Assembly (NCBI GenBank): GCA_031549115.1
Contig: JAVBQJ010000118.1
Location: forward strand, 1 to 37,733
Direction of reading: 5' to 3'
Origin: JAVBQJ01 sp031549115
GTDB lineage: Bacteria; Verrucomicrobiota; Lentisphaeria; Victivallales; Victivallaceae
Length of the DNA: 37,733 nt
The first letter of the stretch is position 1. Every line of letters begins with the position of its first letter. Position numbers and translations under genes: made by a program. Of this stretch, positions 30,633 through 37,733 are shown piece by piece. The notes below the pieces were generated by a model. That model was given only the letters and a program-made list of their open reading frames with translations. It did no database searches and was not told where the DNA came from.

Positions 30633-32474
30633 ATGAATAATGACGCCGATGAATTATTTGCCCGGGGCTGTGAGTTCGACATGGAGCTCCATGATTTCGA
30701 GCAGGCGCGGCATTGCTATGAGCTTGCCGCCGAATTGGGGCATTCCGGCGCGTGGAATAATCTCGCATGCATGATTTTGAATGGCGAAAATTTTTTCCCC
30801 GATCCCGGACAGGCGGCGCAATATTACCGGAATGCCGCAAAATGCGGTGATGAAAACGGCATTTACAATTGCGCGTGCACGTTGCAGGATTGCGCCGAGA
30901 CCGCGGCGGATTGGCAGGAAGTCATTCGCCTGTACCGCAAAAGCAATCACCCTTCCGGATGGTATAATCTCGGCTTGCTGTATGATTTCGGCAATGACTT
31001 CATTGCCGTCGATCACGCCAAAGCCAACCGGTGCTATCAGAAAGCGGTCGATGCCGGCCATGCCGACGCCGCGACCAATCTGGCGACAAACCTCCACGGC
31101 GGCATCGGTATCCGGAAAAATTGGAAACGGTCGTTTCAATATTCCCGGTTGGCCGCGCAGCGCGGTGATGAAACGGCGTTTTTCCACCTCGGGCAGGATT
31201 ATGCGCTTGGACATGGCACGCGGCGGAATTTTCGCAAGGCATTCGAGTGTTTCAAAAAAAGTTTCCTGACCGGATACAGGAGCGCGGGTGTCGCCGGATG
31301 GATCGGGGACTGCTACCGGCGCGGACGTGGCGTAAAACGCGATTTGCGCAAAACCGTGCTATGGATGAAACGTGCCGCCAAACTGGGGGACGAGAGATCC
31401 ATGTTCGATCTCGGTTACCTCTATAGCTCGGGAAGCGAGTCGGTGGCGCAGGATAATACCCAGGGGCGTTTTTATCTGAAAAAATATTTGAAGCATCAAC
31501 CGGAAGACGGCGACGCATTGTATTGGCTTGCCAAATCTTACGGCCGATGGTATGCCGATGCCATGCCGATTTTCGAAAAACTTTATGCCCGCGACCGCGA
31601 TCCATGGAGCGCGTATGCGATGATCAAATTGAAGCTCCGGTTCCGGCGTTGTTTCGCCCCGGGTGAGTTTACGGAAATGACCGGAATGCTCCGGCATGCC
31701 GCCCGGCATGCGGTTCCCGGGGCGAAAAAATTGCTCCGGAGCAAACGTTGGCGGCGTCTTGCCGCCGGGGTCATGACCTCGGAAGCCATCGCCGAGCGCT
31801 ATCGTCGGAGCCTGCGCTGGAGTGACGGCTGTGAGCGCCCGGTTGTGGAGTTCCACTACCGGGATGGAAGAGAGGAGTTTGAAATTGCCGAACGCTATCT
31901 GGCCTCCTCCCATTGGTTGGATGTGATTACCGGAGCGAAGCTGATGGCGCAACTGGGTTGTCTGCGCTGGGAGTTTCCGTTTGCCCGAGAGAGCTCCGCG
32001 TTGCTGACGGCAAAAATGCCCGAAGTCAAAACCGACGATGAACGTCATGTTATCCTGTGGGCGATTGCCTTCCAGGATACCCCGGAAGGAGCCGAATTTC
32101 TGTTGCGCTTCGTCGACTCCCCCGATGCGGAATTGCGTCATGCTGTCGCCTGGGGACTCAAGGGCAGAAACCGCGCGGAATTGGATGCGCTGCTGAAGTT
32201 GACGCATGACGCCGAAGAGGATGTCTGGGACTGGGCCATCTTCAATCTGATTGCCGAAGACGGCGAACTTTATCCGGAGCTTCAAAACCGCCTGACGGAA
32301 TTGGCGCAACATCAAAATCCTTTGATGCGCCACCAGGCGATTGCGGCTCTGGCCGCCCGTCATGCGGACAATGCCGAAGCGCTGTTGCGCCGGGAACTCG
32401 AAGGGCCGGAATTCAGCGATTACTTGAAAGACGCCGCAACTTACTTGCACTTGCCGGAGTTGTGCAAAGCGTGA
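30633..32474 (+). CDS. Sel1-like repeat protein with C-terminal HEAT-like repeats
   Basis: This 613-residue protein has no signal peptide. Residues about 1-310 are Sel1-like repeats (A-x-x-x-L-G-x-x-Y-x-x-G-x-G-V patterns such as DLRKTVLWMKRAAKLGDERS, FDLGYLYSSG). Residues about 480-600 read as HEAT/armadillo-type helices (DAELRHAVAWGLKGRN, NPLMRHQAIAALAARH). Both are protein-binding solenoids, so this is probably a cytoplasmic scaffold or adaptor. GGAGG lies 9 nt before ATG 30633. It ends 18 bp from the convergent helicase gene. Any link to that operon is only positional. Confidence 0.85.
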   Translation: MNNDADELFARGCEFDMELHDFEQARHCYELAAELGHSGAWNNLACMILNGENFFPDPGQAAQYYRNAAKCGDENGIYNCACTLQDCAETAADWQEVIRLYRKSNHPSGWYNLGLLYDFGNDFIAVDHAKANRCYQKAVDAGHADAATNLATNLHGGIGIRKNWKRSFQYSRLAAQRGDETAFFHLGQDYALGHGTRRNFRKAFECFKKSFLTGYRSAGVAGWIGDCYRRGRGVKRDLRKTVLWMKRAAKLGDERSMFDLGYLYSSGSESVAQDNTQGRFYLKKYLKHQPEDGDALYWLAKSYGRWYADAMPIFEKLYARDRDPWSAYAMIKLKLRFRRCFAPGEFTEMTGMLRHAARHAVPGAKKLLRSKRWRRLAAGVMTSEAIAERYRRSLRWSDGCERPVVEFHYRDGREEFEIAERYLASSHWLDVITGAKLMAQLGCLRWEFPFARESSALLTAKMPEVKTDDERHVILWAIAFQDTPEGAEFLLRFVDSPDAELRHAVAWGLKGRNRAELDALLKLTHDAEEDVWDWAIFNLIAEDGELYPELQNRLTELAQHQNPLMRHQAIAALAARHADNAEALLRRELEGPEFSDYLKDAATYLHLPELCKA

Positions 32475-32492
32475 ATGTTGTGGAACTCCGCT

Positions 32493-34721
32493 TCACTCGC
32501 TCCAGCCACGGATGCGTTTTTTCATGCCGTCGATGTCGAGGATGCCGTGGGCGAAGCCTTTTTTCACCAGCTCTTCCGGCAGGAATTCGTCGTATTTTTC
32601 GAACAGCGGCACCTCGCCCGGATAGATCAGCTCCATCGGATCGAGCGGCTGTTTTTCCATTTCGCCCAGAACCTGAAAGAACTCCTCCCGCGACACCTTC
32701 ATTTTGAACTGGATGAAGTAGGGGCGGGACGAATCCTGGCCGGATAAACCGAGCCGGGGCGCGCATTTGAGCTTGAGAAAGCGTTCCAGCGCCAGAAACG
32801 CATAGGTGCCGAGCCACGGAAACAGACACCACATGTCGCCGCCGAGGTGAATCAGCGATTCTTCGGTCATCCCCGAACGCGACGCCGTATGGCGGGCCTC
32901 GTCGAGCCGGGCAATGGCATTCTTCATCAGATAGTTGTAAACGGTCTCCTCCCGCAGCACTTCGCGCATCCGCTCCAGCACTTTCGTGTTGATGTCGCCG
33001 GGGCACTGCCCGAAGTAGGCGGGGACCTTGCCTTTGACCTGCGAGCAGTAAACCAGATGGCGTTTGTGGTCGACCTCTTCGACGATCCATACCTGCCCGG
33101 CCAGCGCGATCTTTTCGCCGACCGGCGGCGGCAGCACGATCGTCCCCAGCTCCTGCGAGTGGTTACGGACGGTGTACTCCTCGTTTTCCTGAAACACCGC
33201 GTAAAACTTGAACGAGTTGGTCAGGCGCTCTCCGGCCAGGCCGACGATCACCCCCCCGGCTTCGGTTTTCTGGATGTGTTCGGTGGCGATCAGGTGGCGG
33301 AGCAGAACTTTGTAGTCCTCCGACGTGATCCGGTGAAAATAACTCAGCGACAGCACCCGCGACGCCAGCTCCGGCGGCGCCATTTCGCCGCAGGAGGCCA
33401 AGGTGCACATGGTCTGATGGTAGAGCAGGCTGAACGGCAGCCGGTCCAGCTTCGGCGGCTCCACCCAACGCTCCTGCAAATACAGCTGTACCAGCGCGAT
33501 CCCCTGCAGCAACGGCCACGGGATCGTCACCGGCAGCATCGCCCGCGCCTCCGGCTGCTCTTCGCGCATCACGAACCACATTTCCGGCGGCAGGTCGCGC
33601 CTGCCGGTACGGCCCATCCGCTGCAGAAACGACGATACCGTGAACGGCGCGTCGAGCTGGAACGCGCGCTCCAGCCGGCCGATGTCGATGCCGAGTTCGA
33701 GTGTGGCGGTGGTCACTGTGGTCTGAAATTGCTCTTCGTCTTTCATCACCGTTTCCGCGGTTTCCCGGTACGAGGCCGACAGATTGCCGTGATGGATCAG
33801 GAAGCGGTCGGGTTCGCGGTTGACTTCGCAATATTGGCGCAAGGTGGTGGTGACCGCTTCGCACTCCTCCCGGGAGTTCACGAAAATCAGACACTTCTTC
33901 CCCCGGGTATGCGCGAAAATATAGCCCATGCCCGGATCGGCATTCGCCGGGGCCGTATCGGTCGGCGCTTCCAATACCGGCTGCGCCTCCGGAATCTCCT
34001 TATCCTCCGCCGCCTGGGCGCCCAGGATGTAGAAGTGCTCCATCGACAGCCGCCACTTGGCGCCTTTGGTTTCGATCCGGGGGATCGCCGTGTTCCGACC
34101 GGTACCGGAGGCGAGAAATTTGCCGGTGCTCTCCAGGTCGCCGATGGTGGCCGACAGGCCGATCCGGCGCGGGTTCACCCCGGCCAGCCGGGAGAGCCGT
34201 TCGATCAGGCACAAGGTCTGGCCGCCGCGGTCGCCACGCATCAGCGAATGCACCTCGTCGATCACGACGAAGCGCAGGTCGCCGAACAATCGGGCGATGT
34301 AGGAGTGCTTGTGCATCAGCAGCGCCTCCAGCGATTCGGGGGTGATCTGGAGGATGCCGGAGGGGTTTTTCAACAGCCGGTTCTTGTGCGACTGCGCGAC
34401 GTCGCCATGCCAGTGCCAGACCGGAATATCCGCCTCTTTGCACAGCTCCTCGAGGCGCATAAACTGGTCGTTGATCAGCGCTTTCAATGGACCGATGTAA
34501 ATGGCGCCGACGGACTTGGGCATATCTTCGGTGAATTGGGTCAGGATCGGAAAGAAGGCCGCTTCGGTTTTTCCCGACGCGGTGGAGGCCGAGAGCAGGA
34601 TATGGTCGTCGGTATGGAACACCGCGTCGCCGGCGGCGACCTGGATCGCCCGCAGCGATTCCCAGTTGTTCCGGTAGATGAAGTCCTGAATGAACGGGGC
34701 GTAACGTTGAAAGATATTCAT
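32493..34721 (-). CDS. SF2 DEAD/DEAH-box helicase, Lhr/BrxHI-like
   Basis: This 742-residue ATP-dependent nucleic-acid helicase has motif I SASTASGKTEAAF (Lys51), motif II DEVH 155-158, motif III SAT 190-192, motif IV region CLIFVNSREE near 277, and motif VI QRMGRTGRR 367-375. The long C-terminal half resembles Lhr-type accessory domains. It most resembles BrxHI of type 2 BREX and helicases placed beside DUF2791 ATPases. It starts 9 nt after the ATPase stop, with GAGGA upstream of ATG 34721. It would process or translocate on DNA at a site chosen by its partners; the defence role is inferred from context. Confidence 0.88.
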   Translation of the reverse strand: MNIFQRYAPFIQDFIYRNNWESLRAIQVAAGDAVFHTDDHILLSASTASGKTEAAFFPILTQFTEDMPKSVGAIYIGPLKALINDQFMRLEELCKEADIPVWHWHGDVAQSHKNRLLKNPSGILQITPESLEALLMHKHSYIARLFGDLRFVVIDEVHSLMRGDRGGQTLCLIERLSRLAGVNPRRIGLSATIGDLESTGKFLASGTGRNTAIPRIETKGAKWRLSMEHFYILGAQAAEDKEIPEAQPVLEAPTDTAPANADPGMGYIFAHTRGKKCLIFVNSREECEAVTTTLRQYCEVNREPDRFLIHHGNLSASYRETAETVMKDEEQFQTTVTTATLELGIDIGRLERAFQLDAPFTVSSFLQRMGRTGRRDLPPEMWFVMREEQPEARAMLPVTIPWPLLQGIALVQLYLQERWVEPPKLDRLPFSLLYHQTMCTLASCGEMAPPELASRVLSLSYFHRITSEDYKVLLRHLIATEHIQKTEAGGVIVGLAGERLTNSFKFYAVFQENEEYTVRNHSQELGTIVLPPPVGEKIALAGQVWIVEEVDHKRHLVYCSQVKGKVPAYFGQCPGDINTKVLERMREVLREETVYNYLMKNAIARLDEARHTASRSGMTEESLIHLGGDMWCLFPWLGTYAFLALERFLKLKCAPRLGLSGQDSSRPYFIQFKMKVSREEFFQVLGEMEKQPLDPMELIYPGEVPLFEKYDEFLPEELVKKGFAHGILDIDGMKKRIRGWSE

Positions 34722-34730
34722 GCGGCGTCC

Positions 34731-36047
34731 TCAGATTTCAAATTCTTCGAATTCTTTTTCCACTTCCGCCTCCTGGAGGGAGCCCTTGGCATATTCGAAC
34801 TGTTCCGAGCCCAACAATTCGGCGAGCTGTATCCCGGGGTGCTGGTGGACGATGTTCAACAGTTCGATGAAGTCGCGGATCACTTCGCGCGGCGTGATGT
34901 TGGTATCCGCGCCGATCCGGCTGAACTCGATCTTGATGAAATGGATCAGGTCCTCCTGGCGCAGCGTCGGTTCGTATTCGAACAACCCGGCGTGAATGTC
35001 GACCAGTTTTTCGATCAGCACCAACATTTCTTCGTAGGTCAATGGTTTCAACTTGATCACCGGCGCCAGCATGTCGCGGATGTCGTCGCGGCCGAAGCGC
35101 CCCTCTTCCAGACGCGATTTCAGCGCCTCGTAGCTGAAAACGCCGCGCCGGGTATCTTCGATGCACTGCGGCGTACCGCTCAGAATCATGCCCAGATAGC
35201 GGGCGCGTCCCTGCAGCGTGTCGTTGTACATGGTGAGAATTTTTTCGTAATTGTACTGGCGGGTGATGCTGTTGGGGATCTTGTAGATATTGACCAGCTC
35301 GTCGACGAGAAGCAGCAAACCGTTGTAGCCGGCCATTTTCAGAAATACCGCGAACAGCTTGATGTATTCGTACCAGTCGTCGTCGGTGATGACGATATTG
35401 ACGCCGAGCTCCGCTCTGGCTTCGGTTTTGTTGGCGTATTCGCCGCGGAACCACTTGACCACTTTGGCTTTGCTGTCGTCGTCGCCATTGAGGTGGGAGC
35501 GGTAATAGAGGGTCAGCAGCCGGGCGAAATCGAAGCCGTGGACCATCTCCTGCAGCGAGTTGATCACCTCGTGAATTTTCTTTTCCACCAGGCGGCTGAA
35601 GGCCGGATCGGCGGCGGCGAGGCCGCTTTCGGCGGCGACTTCGCTTTGAATGCCGTTGAGCCACCGGTCCAGGATCAGCGTCAGGGCGCCGCCCTCGGGG
35701 CGGGTCCGGGTGGCCATATTCTGAATCAGCTCCTTGTAGGTCGCCAGCCCCTGGCCCCGGGTGCCCTGCAGCCGGCGTTCGGGGGAGAGATCGACGTCGG
35801 CGACCACGAAGTTCCGGTCCATCGCATAGTTGCGGATGGTCTGCAACAGAAAACTTTTGCCGCTGCCGTATTTGCCGACGACGAAGCGGAAGGAGGCGCC
35901 GCCGTCGGCGATGATGCCGATATCGTGGAGAAAGGCGTTGATTTCGGTTTCTCTGCCGACCGTGATATAGGGTAGGCCGATGCGCGGCACCACACCGCCT
36001 TTCAGCGAATTGATCAGCACGGTGGCGATTCTTCTGGGGATTTTCAT
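34731..36047 (-). CDS. P-loop ATPase of the DUF2791/BrxD type
   Basis: In this 438-residue protein Walker A is G58-K-Y-G-S-G-K-S65 and Walker B is GLLLLVDE 243-250. The N-terminal block LKGGVVPRIGLPYITVGRE and the sequence around Walker A (RFVVGKYGSGKSFLLQTIR) are the signature of DUF2791, the BREX ATP-binding family (BrxD, related to BrxC). The C-terminus has an Asp/Arg-rich helical part and ends acidic. It overlaps the TerB-like gene by 4 bp (ATGA). In BREX type 2, BrxD is encoded beside the helicase BrxHI, and the same neighbour pair is seen here. Function: probable ATP-driven loader or switch for the helicase. Confidence 0.9.
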   Translation of the reverse strand: MKIPRRIATVLINSLKGGVVPRIGLPYITVGRETEINAFLHDIGIIADGGASFRFVVGKYGSGKSFLLQTIRNYAMDRNFVVADVDLSPERRLQGTRGQGLATYKELIQNMATRTRPEGGALTLILDRWLNGIQSEVAAESGLAAADPAFSRLVEKKIHEVINSLQEMVHGFDFARLLTLYYRSHLNGDDDSKAKVVKWFRGEYANKTEARAELGVNIVITDDDWYEYIKLFAVFLKMAGYNGLLLLVDELVNIYKIPNSITRQYNYEKILTMYNDTLQGRARYLGMILSGTPQCIEDTRRGVFSYEALKSRLEEGRFGRDDIRDMLAPVIKLKPLTYEEMLVLIEKLVDIHAGLFEYEPTLRQEDLIHFIKIEFSRIGADTNITPREVIRDFIELLNIVHQHPGIQLAELLGSEQFEYAKGSLQEAEVEKEFEEFEI

Positions 36048-37540
36048 GGTTTGACGATTCCTTTCAACTCCTCGATATAATCCGCGATCGGCTCCGGCTT
36101 ATCCCCCTCGTAAGCGATCACGGTGTCGCCGAATGTTTCAAACAATTTTTCATTGACGGCGTCGACCAGCACCGACAGCATCAAGCCCTGACTCTGCAAC
36201 ATGCCGCTGTAGTCGCCGCCATACAGGAGACAGTGCAGCAGCCGGTACTCCGGCGCGCTCAAATCACCATAGCTTTCCGGCTCCGGGGCGGGGGCGGGTT
36301 CGGGCGCGGGGGCCGTTTCCGGCTCTTCGACGATCAGTTTGCTTTGGATTTCCTGCGCGCTCCGGCGGATACCGTGCAATTTGGAGACATCGATTTCGAC
36401 GGCGGCCAGCGCGCTTCGGCGTTGGATTTCGCGCTGTTTTTCGAGCTCGCGGGCGATGATGTCGAAATACAGTTTGGGGGCCTTTTCCACATTCAGTGCG
36501 GGTTTGAAGCCATGTTCCCGGCGCAGCAGACAATCGATGAGCTTGAGCAAGGCGCCGAGCTGCTGCGCTTTTTCCTTGTAATGGACGAAGCGTTCGCAGC
36601 TCCAGTTGCCGTTCCGGCAGCGGTATTTATCGATGTCGCTGACCTCATAAACCGTGTCCGGGTGCCGTTCCGGTTCGTAAAACACCGCGGCCCGGAACAT
36701 ATAGTAGGCGCTGACGTAGCGCTTGCCGAAAAGTTTCTCTTCCAGGCCGTTGCGGTTTTCGAGGTCGTAGCTGTCCGACAGGGCGGAAAAGACCCCGTGG
36801 ACCGTCTGTTTGACCGTGTCGGGATGGAGGCGATAGAAGCCGGATTTTTCCAGCCGGTAGCCGGAGAGGGAGCACAGCGCCGCAAACACCTCGTCGGGGG
36901 TGTGCGACCGGCATTGCAGCAGTGTCAATACGGCGCGGTCGGAATCCGGCTCCGGGAGCTCCGCCAGCAGCGACCGGTCGAGCTGGTGGTAGATTACATA
37001 ATCTTTCAGCCACAATTTGACATAACGGTCGAGGCCGGTATCGATTTCCCGGTAGGCGGTCCAGAAGTTTTTCAGCGTCTGGAAGCCTTCCAATGGCGAG
37101 CGCACGCCGATTTGGTGCAGCAGCTCGTAGATGTAGACGAAGGCGAACGAGAGCGAGGTTCCGGTTATGGTGCCGTGGCGGACGCGGGTGCGCCAGGAGA
37201 CGTAGCCGCGCAGCTGCCGGTCGTTCATCGACTGGTAGGTCGGAAAATAGTGGGAAAATTCCCTGTCGCAGTCGAAGTCGTCCTCGAATTCCTCCATGAA
37301 TCTGGCTTGGCGGTAAAAGACCATGGCGTCGGAGCTGCTGTAGCCGGTGTGCCCTGCCGCCAGCTTGCGCATGCCCCGGTAGCGGGGCGGCAGCGGGCAC
37401 GGGGCGGGCACCGGGTCGAGGGAAAAATCGGCGGCGGGCGGTGCGACTTCGATGACGGAAGAGGATGGCGGCACGGGCCGGGAGGCCGGCGCGATAGGCT
37501 CGTCCCGGTAGATCCGGGCGTTGTCGCCGTGTTCGTTCAT
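36044..37540 (-). CDS. TerB_N/TerB_C-domain-like protein
   Basis: This 498-residue protein opens with a Pro-rich leader of about 60 residues, then a TerB_N-like domain. Its hallmark is YQSMNDRQLRGYVSWRTRVR at 102-121, followed by SFAFVYIYELLHQIG. A conserved middle, a Pro/Glu linker (PAPEPAPAPEPE near 407-420) and a TerB_C-like end of about 80-90 residues follow. ATG 37540 is used because GAGGAGG lies 10 nt upstream; a frame to 37615 would start inside the promoter. TerB_N/TerB_C proteins were linked by comparative genomics to helicases and ATPases in Ter-type stress and DNA-processing systems. Here it is first of three genes and probably the sensor or structural part. Confidence 0.8.
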   Translation of the reverse strand: MNEHGDNARIYRDEPIAPASRPVPPSSSVIEVAPPAADFSLDPVPAPCPLPPRYRGMRKLAAGHTGYSSSDAMVFYRQARFMEEFEDDFDCDREFSHYFPTYQSMNDRQLRGYVSWRTRVRHGTITGTSLSFAFVYIYELLHQIGVRSPLEGFQTLKNFWTAYREIDTGLDRYVKLWLKDYVIYHQLDRSLLAELPEPDSDRAVLTLLQCRSHTPDEVFAALCSLSGYRLEKSGFYRLHPDTVKQTVHGVFSALSDSYDLENRNGLEEKLFGKRYVSAYYMFRAAVFYEPERHPDTVYEVSDIDKYRCRNGNWSCERFVHYKEKAQQLGALLKLIDCLLRREHGFKPALNVEKAPKLYFDIIARELEKQREIQRRSALAAVEIDVSKLHGIRRSAQEIQSKLIVEEPETAPAPEPAPAPEPESYGDLSAPEYRLLHCLLYGGDYSGMLQSQGLMLSVLVDAVNEKLFETFGDTVIAYEGDKPEPIADYIEELKGIVKP

Positions 37541-37586
37541 GCTTGCCGTGCCTCCTCGAAATTCCCGCTGCGTTTTGCCGTCCTCT

Positions 37587-37615
37587 AAAGTAAACCGGAA
37601 TGCGCATTCTTTCAA
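37587..37615 (-). promoter_or_regulatory. Promoter of the TerB-ATPase-helicase operon with palindromic spacer
   Basis: On the minus strand TTGAAA (37610-37615), a 17-bp spacer and TACTTT (37587-37592) form the promoter, with a leader of about 40 nt. The perfect 12-bp palindrome GAATGCGCATTC (37598-37609) fills the spacer next to the -35. This is a typical repressor-operator position, so the operon is probably kept off until induced. Confidence 0.6.
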
Positions 37616-37660
37616 GCGCCGGAAGCAAGGTTTTAATGATACAAAAAAATAAAAAAATCA

Positions 37661-37733
37661 AATAGAGCCGCGCAGCGGCGGTCTGCACTCCGTCATACGG
37701 AGGCGCGGTCCAGCGCGCGAATAGCGCTGGACC
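37661..37733 (+). repeat. Structured intergenic repeat, copy R4 (cut by window end)
   Basis: Only the first third is present: AATAGAGCCGCGCAGCGGC, the CTCCGT/ACGGAG hairpin, and the third hairpin in an extended form GGTCCAGCGC/GCGCTGGACC (37707-37733, loop GCGAATA). It is preceded by A-rich DNA as in the other copies. Unlike R1-R3 it is not 3' of a gene in the window; it lies behind the operon promoter, pointing right. Confidence 0.85.

Noticed and set aside
32847..35975. 1042-residue open frame antisense to the helicase and ATPase genes
   Set aside because: The sense strand carries complete helicase and ATPase motifs across both genes; the antisense product is low-complexity and spans two genes.
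36233..37588. 451-residue plus-strand frame opposite the TerB-like gene
   Set aside because: It is a mirror frame; the minus-strand gene has a ribosome site, promoter and 4-bp overlap with the ATPase.

Overview
The window reads as a chromosomal segment of a GC-rich, Gram-negative gut-type bacterium, most likely a member of the Lentisphaeria (Victivallis-like). The grounds are a stand-alone pseudopilin with FTLIELLVVIAIIAIL and an H-X9-DG C-terminal motif, a DUF4838 glycan protein, a sialidase and an AGE-family epimerase in one locus, an RND pump, and lipoprotein signals. The taxon is inferred from gene content, not from a marker alignment.

Region 1 (about 0-11.2 kb, all minus strand) is a glycan/amino-sugar locus. 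In transcription order it holds an AGE-family epimerase, a pseudopilin, a BNR sialidase, an exported DUF4838 protein, a nitrilase-family amidase, an enolase-superfamily enzyme, a PIG-L deacetylase, a sugar isomerase/epimerase and a Gfo/Idh/MocA oxidoreductase. Two promoters, before the epimerase and before the isomerase, share a 37/40-identical upstream box exactly 20 bp from the -10. The box carries two 11-bp direct half-sites 21 bp apart, as expected of an AraC-type activator site.

Region 2 (11.6-19.7 kb, plus strand) is housekeeping and efflux: an RND adaptor with a 9-bp tandem repeat, an RND permease, an inositol-monophosphatase-family enzyme (the three coupled by 4-bp overlaps), then rimO, pgsA and tRNA-Ser(GGA).

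Region 3 (19.8-30.3 kb) is a redox/stress stretch. It has an MBL-fold lipoprotein, two flavodoxin-like reductases, an alcohol dehydrogenase gutted by an internal deletion, two MarR regulators, a small Cys protein, a nitroreductase behind a terminator/antiterminator leader, an unknown membrane/secreted pair, a ferredoxin-nitroreductase fusion and a MIF-family tautomerase.

Region 4 (30.6-37.7 kb) has a Sel1/HEAT-repeat protein convergent with a compact minus-strand operon: TerB_N/TerB_C-like protein, DUF2791/BrxD-like P-loop ATPase and a BrxHI/Lhr-like SF2 helicase. The operon has its own promoter with a perfect 12-bp palindrome in the spacer. It looks like a self-contained three-gene genome-defence or DNA-processing module.

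Across the window runs a family of about 220-270 bp structured intergenic repeats (four copies; three lie sense-oriented just 3' of genes). Their hairpin stems change by paired substitutions between copies. This repeat family and the TerB-ATPase-helicase operon are the two most promising little-described items. No transposase, integrase, CRISPR array or rRNA was seen.
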